A stretch of DNA of 35,309 nucleotides, taken from the NCBI GenBank assembly GCA_016793925.1, contig JAEULH010000018.1, forward strand, positions 1 through 35,309. Reading direction: 5' to 3'. Below, one piece after another: positions 15,577 to 25,243 of the stretch (positions within the stretch are counted from its first letter, which is position 1; each line of letters begins with the position of its first letter). This DNA is from Rhodospirillales bacterium (GTDB taxonomy: Bacteria; Pseudomonadota; Alphaproteobacteria; Rhodospirillales; Defluviicoccaceae). Both the position numbers and the translations under genes were made by a program. The notes under the pieces were generated by a model. That model made no database searches and was not told the DNA's origin. It saw nothing but the letters and a program-made list of their open reading frames with translations.

Positions 15577-16646
15577 TCGGCGTCGGCCAGACGCGCGGCC
15601 TGGTCCTCGGCGATCAGCGCGTCGATAAGCTCGTCGAGGCCGCCGTCGAGAACCTGTTCGAGCTTGTGCAGCGTCAGGCCGATCCTGTGGTCGGTGACGC
15701 GGGATTGCGGGAAGTTGTAGGTGCGGATGCGCTGCGAGCGGTCCCCGGTTCCGACCTGGCTCTTCCGCTCGGCGGCGCGCTCGGCGTCCGCTCTTTCGCG
15801 CTCCAGATCGTAGATCCGGGCGCGCAGGATTTTCATCGCCTTGGCCCGGTTCTTGTGCTGGGACTTCTCGTCCTGCTGGGAGACGACGATGCCGGTCGGA
15901 ATGTGGGTCACCCGCACCGCGCTGTCGGTCGTGTTGACCGACTGGCCGCCGGGGCCGCTGGAGCGAAAAACGTCGATACGGAGATCTTTCTCCTCGATCC
16001 TGACGTCGACGTCTTCGGCCTCGGGCAACACCGCGACGGTTGCCGCAGAGGTATGGATGCGTCCGCTCGCCTCGGTCTCCGGTACCCGCTGAACACGGTG
16101 AACGCCGGATTCGAACTTCAGCCGAGCAAAGACGCCGCGTCCGGTGATGGCGGCGCTGGCCTCCTTGATCCCGCCGATCCCGGTGTCGTTGGCGCTCATC
16201 AGCTCGAACCGCCAGCCTTTGATTTCGGCGTAGCGCTGATACATCCGCAACAGGACGGAGGCAAACAGCGCAGCCTCTTCCCCGCCGGTTCCGGCGCGAA
16301 CCTCGAGGATCGCGTTCTTCTCATCGGCCTCGTCCTTCGGGATCAGCAGCAGGCGAACGCGCTGTTCCAGCTCGGGAATCCGCTGTCGCGCCGTCACCAG
16401 CTCCTCGCGCGCCATTTGCCGCAAATCCGCCTCCCCGCTCTCGTCGCTTGCCATAAGCTCGAGTTCGCCGGTTTCAGCGACGGCGCTACGATAGGCGTCG
16501 ATGGCTTCGACGATGGTGGCAAGATCGGCATATTCCTTCGACAGCCGCGCGAACTCCTCGCTGCCGGCGGTTTCCGGGTTCGCAAGCTGCGTCCCGACCT
16601 CGGCATGTCGATCGCGCAACCGTGTGACCTTGTCCTCGAACGTCAT
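15573..16646 (-). CDS. prfA: Peptide chain release factor 1
   Basis: Reads UAA and UAG and releases the nascent chain at the ribosome. At 357 aa it has normal length. The codon-reading tripeptide is P189-E190-T191, fitting the RF1 PxT pattern rather than the SPF of RF2. The GGQ peptidyl-transferase motif is at 233-235 within [10 protein letters not shown]. The ATG at 16646 overlaps the hemA stop by four bases, and its own stop overlaps the prmC start. This hemA-prfA-prmC order is shared with many proteobacteria. Every frame I tallied in the window uses TAG, TGA or TAA normally. Confidence 0.96.
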   Translation of the reverse strand: MTFEDKVTRLRDRHAEVGTQLANPETAGSEEFARLSKEYADLATIVEAIDAYRSAVAETGELELMASDESGEADLRQMAREELVTARQRIPELEQRVRLLLIPKDEADEKNAILEVRAGTGGEEAALFASVLLRMYQRYAEIKGWRFELMSANDTGIGGIKEASAAITGRGVFARLKFESGVHRVQRVPETEASGRIHTSAATVAVLPEAEDVDVRIEEKDLRIDVFRSSGPGGQSVNTTDSAVRVTHIPTGIVVSQQDEKSQHKNRAKAMKILRARIYDLERERADAERAAERKSQVGTGDRSQRIRTYNFPQSRVTDHRIGLTLHKLEQVLDGGLDELIDALIAEDQAARLADAE

Positions 16647-17911
16647 TCATCACTCTCCTCGGGCGCGGCGTCGAGTTTGAAGAGCGTCCTCAACGCACGC
16701 GTGATCGCCTCCAGTTTCGCCGCGTCATCCGCGTCGGCGGCCGCCGCCCGGCGCAAGGTCGTCGACGGCGCGTGCAGGAGGCGATTGATCAACAGCCACG
16801 TCGCCCGATCGGCGTCGCCCTTGGCATCGCGCAGGGCAGCATCGCGCGACAGCTCGAAGTGTCGGCGCAGCGCGCTGAGCACGGGGATCGCGGCGCGTTC
16901 CGCTCTGTGGCGAAGGAAGGTCTGCACCTCGGCTTCGATGATCTCGCGCGCCCGCGCCGCCTCCTTCTCTCGCGATGCGCGACCGATCCGCGCCACCTTT
17001 TCGAGATCGTCGAGGGTATAGAGGAACGCCGCATCAAGAGCGCCGACCGCAGGATCGACATCGCCCGGCACCGCCGTGTCGATGAACAGTATAGGCTGAT
17101 AGCGCCGCTCTTTGAGAAGAGCTTTGACCAGCTCGGGCGTGATGGCATAGCGGCGGCTGCCGAGGCAACCGATGATCACGTCCGCCCGCGCCAGTTCGGC
17201 GCAGGCGAAAGGATAGGCGGCGACGTGGCAATCGAGCAGACGGGCGGCGCTCTCCGCTCGCGCCGGCGTCGGGTGGGCGAGCGAAAGGTCGCCGAGGCCG
17301 GCATGACGCATGGCCTGGGCGAGAAACTCGCCAATCTCGGAAAGCCCGATCAGCAGCGCGCGAACGGTCTCGAGGTCGCCGTGCACACGCTGGGAAAGCT
17401 CGACGGCGGCAGCGGCGAGCGAAACCGGCGCGCGGCCGATCTCGGTGCAGGTCCGGACCTGCTTGGCCGCCGCCAGGGCCGACTGAACCAGGGCCTCCAG
17501 CGGCCCGCCGAGCGCGCCGGCGTCCCGGGCCGTGCGATAGGCGGTCTTCAGTTGCGCGATCACGTGCGGATCGCCGAGGATCGTGCCGTCGAGGGACGCG
17601 GCCACGGCGAAGAGGTGGCGCACGGCGGCCGGGCCCGTGTGGATGTACAGATGGCGCGCGATCTCGCTGGGCGCGATCGCGGCGAAGTCCGCGAGCGTGG
17701 CGATGACGCGTCCGGCGGCGTCCTCTTCGGCGGGCGCCACAGCATAGACCTCGACCCGGTCGCACGTCGTCAAGATCATCGCTTGCGCCAGACCGACGGC
17801 GCGCAATTCATGAAGCAGCGGTTCGACGGCCGCGGGTTCGGGAATCGCCCGGTCGCGAACGCCAAGCGAGCTCGACCGCGGGTTCGCGCCGACAACGATG
17901 AAGTCCTGCAT
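16643..17911 (-). CDS. hemA: Glutamyl-tRNA reductase
   Basis: First step of C5-type haem synthesis: NADPH reduces glutamyl-tRNA to glutamate-1-semialdehyde. The open frame runs further upstream, but the start is ATG at 17911, where the family begins (M-Q-D-F-I-V-V-G). Length is 422 aa. The catalytic Cys is C50 in T-T-C-D-R-V-E, and H99 and the [10 protein letters not shown] block match the active-site region. The NADPH domain is unusual: the usual G-A-G-E-M/T phosphate loop reads G-L-S-E-I-G (189-194), and the usual N-R-T after the next strand reads H-P-T (213-215). The C-terminal dimerisation helices are present. The gene sits 22 bp after hisS and overlaps prfA by four bases. Confidence 0.92.
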   Translation of the reverse strand: MQDFIVVGANPRSSSLGVRDRAIPEPAAVEPLLHELRAVGLAQAMILTTCDRVEVYAVAPAEEDAAGRVIATLADFAAIAPSEIARHLYIHTGPAAVRHLFAVAASLDGTILGDPHVIAQLKTAYRTARDAGALGGPLEALVQSALAAAKQVRTCTEIGRAPVSLAAAAVELSQRVHGDLETVRALLIGLSEIGEFLAQAMRHAGLGDLSLAHPTPARAESAARLLDCHVAAYPFACAELARADVIIGCLGSRRYAITPELVKALLKERRYQPILFIDTAVPGDVDPAVGALDAAFLYTLDDLEKVARIGRASREKEAARAREIIEAEVQTFLRHRAERAAIPVLSALRRHFELSRDAALRDAKGDADRATWLLINRLLHAPSTTLRRAAAADADDAAKLEAITRALRTLFKLDAAPEESDE

Positions 17912-17933
17912 GCGCGCGCACCGCCTGCGAGCG

Positions 17934-19190
17934 CTAAAGAAAACGGACGAGCCCGTCCGCCAGCGCCGCGAGCGCAACCTCCTCCTGTATGCCGCTGTCC
18001 AGGTCGCGGACCGCGACCCGGTCGCGTGCAAGCTCGTCCTCGCCGACGATGATCGCCGCCCGCGCGTTGATCCTGTTCGCCCGCTTAAGTCGTTTGCCGA
18101 TCGAGCCGGCGTAGCCGATGTCGACCGGCAAACCGGCCCGGCGAAGTTCGCGAGCCAGACGCTGGGCGGCGGCGTCCTGGGCCGGGCTTTGCGGAACGAC
18201 GGCCAGGGGCCGCGGCTCATCGGGAAAGGCGCCGCCGTGGTCGCCGACCAGCATGATCGCGCGCTCGACCCCGGCCGCCCAGCCGATCCCGGGCAGGGGC
18301 CGGCCGCCCATCTGCTCGGCGAGGCCGTCATAGCGGCCGCCGGCGAGAACCGTGCCCTGGGCGCCAAGGGCCTCGGTGGTGAACTCGAAGGCCGTGTGGC
18401 AGTAGTAGTCAAGCCCTCGCACAAGCTTCGGATTGATCGTGTAGCGGATGTCGAGGGTGTCGAGACCGGCGCGGACCGCGGCAAAGAAGGACCGCGACGT
18501 CTCGTTCAGGCTGTCCATGATCGAGGGCGCCGCCGCCACCACCGCCCGATCGCCTTCATCCTTGGAGTCGAGAACCCGCAGCGGATTGCGCTCCAGCCGC
18601 ATGCGACTGTCTTCGGAAAGCTGCGCGCGCCGGCCCTCGAGATAGCCGACCAGGCGCTCGGTGTAGGTCCGCCGGCTGTCCGGATCGCCGAGCGTGTTGA
18701 TCTCCAAGTTCACAATCGCCTCCAGGCCGAGGGCGGACAGGAAGTCCGCGGCGAGAGCGATGCACTCGATATCGCCCCCGGGCTCGGCGACACCCAACAA
18801 CTCGATCCCGACCTGATTGAACTGGCGCAGCCGCCCCTTCTGCGGCCGCTCGTAGCGAAACATCGGTCCCCGGTAGAAGTACTTCAGCGGCACCTGCTGG
18901 GCGAGCCCGTTGGAAATGACCGCGCGAACGACGCCGGCGGTGTTCTCCGGGCGCAGGGTCAGGCTTTCGCCGCTTCGATCGGCGAGCGTGTACATCTCCT
19001 TGGTGACGATGTCGGAGGTATCGCCGAGGGTCCGGGCGAACACCTCGGTAAACTCGAAAATCGGTGTCGAGATTTCGCCGTATCCGTAACGCGAGGCGAT
19101 CGCCAGCGCGGTGGTTTCGACAAAGCGCTGGCGTCGGCTATCGGCGGGCAGATAGTCGCGGGTACCACGGACTGGACGAACGGCGGCCAC
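17934..19190 (-). CDS. hisS: Histidyl-tRNA synthetase
   Basis: Class II aminoacyl-tRNA synthetase of 418 aa charging tRNA-His. The N-terminus R-P-V-R-G-T-R-D-Y-L-P is diagnostic. Motif 2 is Y-F-Y-R-G-P-M-F-R-Y-E-R-P. The histidine-specific A motif reads L-V-R-G-L-D-Y-Y. Motif 3 lies in P-G-I-G-W-A-A-G-V-E-R. An anticodon-binding domain forms the last 90 residues or so. The start is GTG at 19190, six bases after the ispG stop, so it is read as part of one transcript with ispG and hemA. Confidence 0.96.
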   Translation of the reverse strand: MAAVRPVRGTRDYLPADSRRQRFVETTALAIASRYGYGEISTPIFEFTEVFARTLGDTSDIVTKEMYTLADRSGESLTLRPENTAGVVRAVISNGLAQQVPLKYFYRGPMFRYERPQKGRLRQFNQVGIELLGVAEPGGDIECIALAADFLSALGLEAIVNLEINTLGDPDSRRTYTERLVGYLEGRRAQLSEDSRMRLERNPLRVLDSKDEGDRAVVAAAPSIMDSLNETSRSFFAAVRAGLDTLDIRYTINPKLVRGLDYYCHTAFEFTTEALGAQGTVLAGGRYDGLAEQMGGRPLPGIGWAAGVERAIMLVGDHGGAFPDEPRPLAVVPQSPAQDAAAQRLARELRRAGLPVDIGYAGSIGKRLKRANRINARAAIIVGEDELARDRVAVRDLDSGIQEEVALAALADGLVRFL

Positions 19191-19196
19191 GGCAGG

Positions 19197-20513
19197 CTAG
19201 TCTGCAGCCGCGGGCGACAACGGCGCCGGACCCGGCGCGATTTGCGCAGGATCATCCGCGGCGCGGGCGTCGGCGGCGTTCCTGGTCGCGCCGTATCGGC
19301 TCTTGACGTAAAGCTCGACGATTTCCTGGAACTCGCGGGCGATGTGGGCGCCGCGCAAAGTCATCGCCTTCCTGCCGTCGATGAAAACGGGCGCCGCCGG
19401 CTCTTCGCCGGTGCCGGGGAGGCTGATGCCGATGTCGGCGTGCTTGCTTTCGCCGGGACCATTGACGATGCAGCCCATGACCGCCACCGCCATCGTCTCC
19501 ACGCCGGGGTAGGTTTCCCGCCATTCCGGCATTCGTCGCGCAATGTGCCCCTGGATATCCTCGGCCAGTTCCTGGAAGACCGTGCTCGTGGTTCGCCCGC
19601 AGCCGGGACAGGCCGTGACCATCGGCGCGAACGAGCGCAGGCCCATGACCTGGAGGATCTGCTGCGCGACGATCACCTCCTCGGTCCGCTCGCCGCCGGG
19701 TGCCGGGGTCAGCGAGACGCGGATCGTATCGCCGATCCCCTCTTGCAGCAGGATCGCCAGGCCCGCCGTCGAAGCGACCACGCCTTTGCTGCCCATGCCG
19801 GCCTCGGTCAGGCCGAGGTGCAGCGCGTAGTCGCAGCGCGAGGCGAGGGATCGGTAAACCGCGACCAGATGCTGCACATCGCTGACCTTGCACGACAGCA
19901 CGATCCTGTCGCGGCCGAGCCCGATCGCCTCGGCGCGGGCGGCCGAGCCTATGGCCGAGACAACCATCGCTTCGCGCATCACCTCCTCGGCGGTACGCGG
20001 GTTCGCCAGCGCGGCGTTCTCGTCCATCAGCCGCGCCAGCAGCTCCTGATCGAGGCTGCCCCAGTTGACGCCGATCCGGACCGGCCGATCATGCTTCAGC
20101 GCGATCTCGATCATCGTCGCGAACTGCCGGTCGCGCTTCTCGCGAAAGCCGACATTGCCCGGGTTGATCCGGTACTTGTCGAGCGCGGTCGCACAGTCGG
20201 GATAGCGGCTGAGCAGCGTGTGGCCGATGTAGTGAAAATCGCCGACAAGCGGAACGCGAACGTTGCGAGCGTCGAGCCGTTCGCGAATGCGCGGTACCGC
20301 CCGCGCCGCATCGTCGCGATCGACGGTGATGCGGACGAGTTCGGAGCCGGCGCGAGCGAGGGCTTCGACCTGCGCCACCGTCGCATCGACGTCGGCGGTG
20401 TCGGTGTTGGTCATCGACTGGACGACGATTGGCGCGTCGCCACCGACGACAACCTGACCGATCCTGACCGGGACGGTCCGGTGCCGTTTGATGCCGTCGA
20501 CCGAATAGGACAT
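19197..20513 (-). CDS. ispG: 4-hydroxy-3-methylbut-2-enyl diphosphate synthase IspG
   Basis: [4Fe-4S] enzyme of the MEP isoprenoid pathway. The open frame extends to 20567, but the ATG at 20513 is chosen: AAGGAG lies nine to eleven bases upstream and the family starts just before R-x-x-T-V-P-V-R-I-G. That gives 438 aa. The TIM barrel carries V-Q-S-M-T-N-T-D-T near 31-39 and a [10 protein letters not shown] strand. The cluster ligands are C302 and C305 (CPGCG), C348 ([10 protein letters not shown]) and E355. The C-terminal 35 residues are Ala/Pro-rich and dispensable-looking. It shares isoprenoid supply with the ubiquinone genes in the window. Confidence 0.95.
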   Translation of the reverse strand: MSYSVDGIKRHRTVPVRIGQVVVGGDAPIVVQSMTNTDTADVDATVAQVEALARAGSELVRITVDRDDAARAVPRIRERLDARNVRVPLVGDFHYIGHTLLSRYPDCATALDKYRINPGNVGFREKRDRQFATMIEIALKHDRPVRIGVNWGSLDQELLARLMDENAALANPRTAEEVMREAMVVSAIGSAARAEAIGLGRDRIVLSCKVSDVQHLVAVYRSLASRCDYALHLGLTEAGMGSKGVVASTAGLAILLQEGIGDTIRVSLTPAPGGERTEEVIVAQQILQVMGLRSFAPMVTACPGCGRTTSTVFQELAEDIQGHIARRMPEWRETYPGVETMAVAVMGCIVNGPGESKHADIGISLPGTGEEPAAPVFIDGRKAMTLRGAHIAREFQEIVELYVKSRYGATRNAADARAADDPAQIAPGPAPLSPAAAD

Positions 20514-20667
20514 GACGAGACGCTCCTTACTGTGTGGCGCGCTGACGCCCGGACGCGAACTTGCCAACCCGGCAAAGCCGGGTCAACGGAAGTCCGGTTT
20601 CCGCATGCGAGCCCGGGTCAGGCTCGAACGTACGATCATAACGAGGCGCCACGACCCAGCTACAAGA

Positions 20668-21837
20668 TCAGCGTTCGGCCATCGGACGCAAGGCCACGGG
20701 ATCGAGGACGATGTCGCGCCGGACCTGGCCGGGCCGGCCCAGCGGCGGCAACACCGCGCTGCCAACAATGATCTCGAGGCCGCCGGCGTTGCCGGTGACC
20801 AGCGACAGGCCGCTCGACCCGTCGACGGGAAGCATCTTTCCCGCCTCGAGCACCTTCGAAAGCACGATCTGGCCGTTGCGGTCGCGCAACTCGATCCAAC
20901 TTGGGGCAATGGCGCGAAGCACGATGCGCTCGCCGGCGCCGGGTGCGGTGCTCTCTTCTGCATGCGCGGCCGGCGGCGCCTCTGCCGCCGGTTCAGGCAC
21001 GACGTCGCCCGGGGCCGGCGGCGGCGCGAAGACGGCGGACGCGCCGCTCGGCTGGTCGCTCGTGTCGTCTCTGGTATCGTGGCCGGCCGTCGGCTCGGTC
21101 GGCGCGTCTCCACCCGCCGTCGCCGCCGACGTGGGGGATGACGCGGCAGACGGTGAAAGAGCCGCGCTGCGAGCCTGCGGCGAGGCTTCGCGCGCCCCGG
21201 CAGGCTGCGCCGGCTGGACGGCCGGTTCCGCCTGGACCGGCTGGGCAACCGGTTCCGGCTGGGCCGGCTGGGCGGCCGGTTCCGGCTGTCGCGGCAGGGT
21301 ATCCGAATCCCGCGCCGCCTGCTGCGGCGCCGGCGATTTCGGCACCGGGATCGAGTAACGCGCCGGATCGCCGGCGGACGTTGGCGCCAGCCGTTCGGGA
21401 ACGGCCGAGATCTTGGCGCTGTCGTCTTCGCTCGGCGGCGACAGCAGATACCAGCCGCCGTAGGCGAGGCCGAGCAGAAGCACGCTGACGAACAGGATGG
21501 CCGCCTTCGGTACGCCGCGGTCGCTTTCGGGCGACGGAAAATGAAGATCCCCGCCGATCTTGCGCCCGAGCGTTTCGATCTTGAACTGGCGCTCCGCTTC
21601 GCCGCTGTGCATGCCGAGAAGATCGGCATAGGCGCGCACGAACCCGCTTGCATAGGTCGGACCCGGCAGCGCCTCAAAGCGACCTTCCTCGATCGCCTGG
21701 AGGAAGTGCCTGCGCACGCGCAGGGTCTCGGCGATGTTGTCGAGAGTGAGACCGCGGCGCAGGCGTTTCTCCCGGAGTGTGGCGCCGATGCCGGTTTCTT
21801 GATCCTGCTCCGCGTCGGTGTCGGCCACGACCGTCAT
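20668..21837 (-). CDS. rodZ: RodZ-like membrane protein with HTH and DUF4115 domains
   Basis: A 389-aa bitopic membrane protein. Residues 16-75 form a RodZ-type helix-turn-helix (L-R-E-K-R-L-R-R-G-L-T-L-D-N-I-A-E). A single membrane helix follows at 111-132, then a long periplasmic linker rich in Pro, Ala, Gln and Glu, and a DUF4115 beta domain (about 305-380, with P-S-W-I-E-L-R-D). RodZ links MreB filaments to the cell-wall elongation machinery; that role is by homology. The linker has three 9-residue tandem repeats at 184-210 (see repeat at 21212). Start is ATG 21837 after a G-rich site. It lies 90 bp downstream of ptsP and 154 bp upstream of ispG. Confidence 0.85.
   Translation of the reverse strand: MTVVADTDAEQDQETGIGATLREKRLRRGLTLDNIAETLRVRRHFLQAIEEGRFEALPGPTYASGFVRAYADLLGMHSGEAERQFKIETLGRKIGGDLHFPSPESDRGVPKAAILFVSVLLLGLAYGGWYLLSPPSEDDSAKISAVPERLAPTSAGDPARYSIPVPKSPAPQQAARDSDTLPRQPEPAAQPAQPEPVAQPVQAEPAVQPAQPAGAREASPQARSAALSPSAASSPTSAATAGGDAPTEPTAGHDTRDDTSDQPSGASAVFAPPPAPGDVVPEPAAEAPPAAHAEESTAPGAGERIVLRAIAPSWIELRDRNGQIVLSKVLEAGKMLPVDGSSGLSLVTGNAGGLEIIVGSAVLPPLGRPGQVRRDIVLDPVALRPMAER
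21212..21292 (-). repeat. Three 27-bp tandem repeats inside the RodZ-like gene
   Basis: Units at 21212-21238, 21239-21265 and 21266-21292 differ at only a few positions. On the coding strand they give Q-P-E-P-A-A-Q-P-A, Q-P-E-P-V-A-Q-P-V and Q-A-E-P-A-V-Q-P-A. The unit length is a multiple of three, so copy-number change would alter linker length without a frameshift. Confidence 0.85.
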
Positions 21838-21927
21838 CGCCCCCCGCGCCGCGGTTGTTCCTGAAAGCTGTCGATCAACTGAGCCATTTTCCCGTACTGA
21901 CCATCGTCATAAACCCGCCACGAGCGC

Positions 21928-24201
21928 TCAGAACATCACCCCGTGGTCGAGGGCGTAGGCGCGAAGCTGCTCGCGGACGCTCCGCTGGCGTCCGGCGCAA
22001 AGCGAGGCGACATAGCCTTCGAGCGTGGCGAGGCGGACGCCGCGGATCGTTGCCTTGATCGGTCCGACCGCCGGCGGGGACATGGAAATTGCGCGATATC
22101 CGATGCCGATCAGGGCCAGGGCGTCGAGCGGCCGCGCCGCCATCTCGCCGCAGATGCTGACCGGAACCCGTGCGGCCTGACACTGCTGCAGGATCGTCCG
22201 CAGGATGCTGAGCGCGACCGGCGAAAGGCTGTCGTAGCGCTCGGAGATCTGATAATTGCCGCGATCGCTGGCGAAGATGAACTGGAACAGGTCGTTCGTC
22301 CCGATCGAGAGGAAGTCGACCAGACCGAGCAGCTCGGGAAGCTGGTAGATCAGAGCCGGCACCTCGAGCATGGCGCCGACGTAGACGCGCCGCGGCGACC
22401 GGCCGCTCCTCCCGCGCACCCGCGCCAGCTCCTTGTCCAGCAGGGCCCGGCCGTAGCGGAACTCGCTCACGTCGGTCAGCATGGGGAACATCAGCCACAA
22501 GTCGCGCTCCACGGCTGCCTTGATCAGCGCTTGCAGCTGCTGGCGCAACATGGCCGGCCGATCGAGCGACACGCGGATCGCCCGCCAGCCCATGGCCGGG
22601 TTCTCCTCCTGGGCGCTCGGCCAGTATGGCATCACCTTGTCGCCGCCGACGTCGAGGGTGCGGAAGATGACCGGCTTCGGCCCCGCATATTCCAGCACCT
22701 TCTGGTAGATCTGCCGCTGGGATTCGACGTCCGGGAGTTCGGGGCGGATCATGAACGGAACTTCCGTCCGATACAGCCCGACGCCGTCGATATCGGACTC
22801 GGCGAGATGCTGCAGGTCGATCAGCAGGCCGGCGTTGATGTGGACGCCGATCCGGACCCCGTCGAGGGTGACCGCCGGGAGGTCCTTGATCGCCGCGTAC
22901 GCCGCTCGCCGCTCGTCGCGCGCCTTCAGACTCTTGATGAACAGCTTGCGGATGTCGTCGCTCGGCCGCACCAGGACCTGCGCGTGCTCGGCGTCGACGA
23001 TCAGCTGGTCGCCGTGTTCGATGCGGCTCATCGCCTCGCGAACCTGGCCGATGATCGGGATGTCCAGGGCGCGGGCGACGATGGCGACGTGCGAGTTCGG
23101 CGAGCCTTCCTCGAGAACGACGCCGCGCAGCCGGCGCCGCTGGTAGTCGAGGAGCTGGGCCGGACCGAGGTTGCGCGCCACCAGGATGACGTCCTGGTCC
23201 GCCGGAAGGGCGGTGCTGCCCGGCTCCGCGCCGATCAGATGCTGCAGCAGTCGGTCGGCAAGATCCTCGAGATCGTGCACCCGCTCGCGCAGATAGGCGT
23301 CGGAGACCTGGCTCATCCGGGCGTGGATGTCGTCGTTGACCTTCTGCACCGCGGCCTCCGCGGTCAGGCCGGTGTTGATCGCTTCGCCGATCCGGCGCAG
23401 CCAGCCGACGTCCTCGGCGATCATCCGGTAGGTCTCGAGCACGTCGCGATGCTCACCGTCGCCGCCGACGGCGGTCGAGCGCAGCATGTCGTCGAGGGCG
23501 CCGTGCATGTCGGCGACCGCGTGACGCAAGCGTTCGTGCTCGATCCGGGTGTCCTCGGCGACAATCTTGCGGATGGCGAAGCGCGGCTTGTGCAAGACCG
23601 CGACGCCGAAGGCGAGGCCGCTATGCAGGCGCGCGCCCTCCAGCCGGGTCGGGGTCGCCGTGACCGTCTCCGCAGGCAACAACTGCGCCTGATCGACCGG
23701 GATACCGCTCGCCACCATCTCGGCCAGCACCATCGCCACGGTCTGCAGCGCTTCGATCTCTTCGTCCGTGTACTGGCGCGCCGACGTGTTCTGCACCGCA
23801 AGCACGCCGACGACCCGACCGCCGCGCAGAATCGGCACGCCCATCAGCGAATGGTAGATCTCCTCGCCGGTCTCCGGCCGGAAGGCGAAGCTCGGATGGC
23901 TCTGTGCTTCGGACAACGCCAGCGGTCGCTGCTTGGCGGCGATCTCGCCGATCAGCCCCTCGCCGACGCGCAGGCGGGTACGGCGCACCGCGGCGGCGCG
24001 AAGGCCCTGGGTCGCGAACAGCTCGAGCACGTCTCCGGCGCGACGAATGTAGATCGAGCAGACTTCCGCGGCCATGTCCTTGGCGATAATGGCGACGATG
24101 CGAGCCAAACGACCGTCGGTGTTGCCGCCGCTGGCCATGACGTCGCGGATGCGCGCAAGAAGCCGCCGCAGGACCAGGACGGTCTGGCCATGGTGCATCA
24201 C
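21928..24201 (-). CDS. ptsP: PTS-Ntr enzyme I (PtsP)
   Basis: Phosphoenolpyruvate:protein phosphotransferase that starts the nitrogen-PTS relay to NPr and EIIA-Ntr. The 757-aa protein has an N-terminal GAF domain (about 15-165). The EI N-domain contains the phospho-accepting H371 in the swivel segment G-S-P-N-S-H-V-A-I-V-A-R. The PEP-binding barrel has G-V-G-L-Y-R-T-E-V-P-F-M and the catalytic C684 in S-I-C-G-E-M-A. The frame opens with GTG at 24201; an ATG follows immediately at 24198, and either could initiate. Only one base separates it from the stop of the upstream FabK/NMO-like gene. Co-transcription with lysC is likely. No ptsN or ptsO is in the window. Confidence 0.94.
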   Translation of the reverse strand: MMHHGQTVLVLRRLLARIRDVMASGGNTDGRLARIVAIIAKDMAAEVCSIYIRRAGDVLELFATQGLRAAAVRRTRLRVGEGLIGEIAAKQRPLALSEAQSHPSFAFRPETGEEIYHSLMGVPILRGGRVVGVLAVQNTSARQYTDEEIEALQTVAMVLAEMVASGIPVDQAQLLPAETVTATPTRLEGARLHSGLAFGVAVLHKPRFAIRKIVAEDTRIEHERLRHAVADMHGALDDMLRSTAVGGDGEHRDVLETYRMIAEDVGWLRRIGEAINTGLTAEAAVQKVNDDIHARMSQVSDAYLRERVHDLEDLADRLLQHLIGAEPGSTALPADQDVILVARNLGPAQLLDYQRRRLRGVVLEEGSPNSHVAIVARALDIPIIGQVREAMSRIEHGDQLIVDAEHAQVLVRPSDDIRKLFIKSLKARDERRAAYAAIKDLPAVTLDGVRIGVHINAGLLIDLQHLAESDIDGVGLYRTEVPFMIRPELPDVESQRQIYQKVLEYAGPKPVIFRTLDVGGDKVMPYWPSAQEENPAMGWRAIRVSLDRPAMLRQQLQALIKAAVERDLWLMFPMLTDVSEFRYGRALLDKELARVRGRSGRSPRRVYVGAMLEVPALIYQLPELLGLVDFLSIGTNDLFQFIFASDRGNYQISERYDSLSPVALSILRTILQQCQAARVPVSICGEMAARPLDALALIGIGYRAISMSPPAVGPIKATIRGVRLATLEGYVASLCAGRQRSVREQLRAYALDHGVMF

Positions 24202-24202
24202 C

Positions 24203-25237
24203 TCAGCCGGCCTCCCGGAGCTCGCGCGCCGCGAGCGCCGCGAGCGCCTGGGCGACGAGCTCTTCGATGATCTCCGCGGTCGGCTGCTCGCGCGAGACCA
24301 TGCCGACGCTCTGCCCGGCCATCAGCGAGCCGCCCTCGACATCGCCGTCGATGACGGCTCGGCGCAGCGCGCCGGCCCAGAACAACTCGACCTCGAGCTG
24401 CGCCTGCTCCTGGCTCAGCTCCCCGCGCCGGTAGCGCTCGGCGATCTGTCGCTGCACCTCCACGAACCGCCGCGTCCCGCCGTTGGCGAGCGCGCGCACG
24501 GGGATCACCGGCAAATCCGGGTCGACCTGGATCGAGACGATCGCGTCGCGGGCGCTGGCGCGGACGAAGGCCTTCTTGAAGGCGGGATGGGCGATGCTTT
24601 CGGTGGCGCAGACGAAGCGCGTGCCGAGTTGGCAACCGCTCGCTCCCATCTCCAGGTAGGTCACCACCGCCTCGCCGCGACCGACGCCGCCGGCGACGAA
24701 TACCGGCACCTCGCGCACCGCCGGCAGGATCTCCTGGGCCAGCACGCTGGTTGAGACCGGTCCGATATGACCGCCCGCCTCGGCGCCTTCGATAACAAGC
24801 GCGTCAACGCCATTGCGGATCAGGCGCTTGGCGATGCCGAGCGACGGGGCGAAGCTCACGACCTTGGCGCCGCCGTCCTTCAGCCGCCTGATGAGGCCAG
24901 CCGTCGGCATGCCGCCGGCGAGAACGACATGGCCGACCTTGCGCTCAAGGCACACCGTGGCCAGCGCCTCGAGGTCGGGGTGCATGACGATCAGGTTGAC
25001 GCCGAAGGGCTTGTCGGTCAGGGCCTGGGTGGCGGCGATTTCCCGATCCAGCGCGTCCGCCTGCAGCGAGCCGCAGGCGATGACACCGAAGCCGCCGGCA
25101 TTGGAGATCGCCGAGACGAGGTGCTGCTCGGAAACCCACGACATGGCGCCGCCCATCAGGGCGTAGCGGCAACCGAGAAATTCAGTGCCCCGCGACCACA
25201 GCCGGTCGAGCCGCGTCTGCGCGGAGTGTCCAGCCAT
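24203..25237 (-). CDS. NMO/FabK-family FMN-dependent oxidoreductase
   Basis: A 344-aa TIM-barrel flavoprotein of the nitronate monooxygenase / enoyl-ACP reductase II (FabK) superfamily. Visible marks are G-G-A-M-S-W near 29-34, A-G-G-F-G-V-I near 47-53, the catalytic-type His157 in E-A-G-G-H-I-G and the FMN phosphate site G-G-V-G-R-G-E-A. The motifs do not separate the two activities. The N-terminal T-E-F-L-G-C-R-Y-A-L-M-G-G-A is more like the 2-nitropropane dioxygenase-type proteins of Alphaproteobacteria. It begins at ATG 25237, six bases after lysC, and ends one base before ptsP, so it is part of that operon. Physiological substrate unknown. Confidence 0.85.
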   Translation of the reverse strand: MAGHSAQTRLDRLWSRGTEFLGCRYALMGGAMSWVSEQHLVSAISNAGGFGVIACGSLQADALDREIAATQALTDKPFGVNLIVMHPDLEALATVCLERKVGHVVLAGGMPTAGLIRRLKDGGAKVVSFAPSLGIAKRLIRNGVDALVIEGAEAGGHIGPVSTSVLAQEILPAVREVPVFVAGGVGRGEAVVTYLEMGASGCQLGTRFVCATESIAHPAFKKAFVRASARDAIVSIQVDPDLPVIPVRALANGGTRRFVEVQRQIAERYRRGELSQEQAQLEVELFWAGALRRAVIDGDVEGGSLMAGQSVGMVSREQPTAEIIEELVAQALAALAARELREAG

Positions 25238-25243
25238 GGTCGC

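Noticed and set aside
16643..18484. 613-codon reading of hemA
   Set aside because: The first ~190 residues overlap hisS on the same strand and are unlike HemA; the family start is at 17911.
17898..20771. 957-codon open frame on the plus strand
   Set aside because: It is antisense to hisS and ispG, whose catalytic motifs are clear. The Arg/Gly/Asp-rich product is the usual mirror of GC-rich coding DNA.
21943..24270. 775-codon open frame on the plus strand
   Set aside because: Antisense to ptsP in full; no family features and biased composition.
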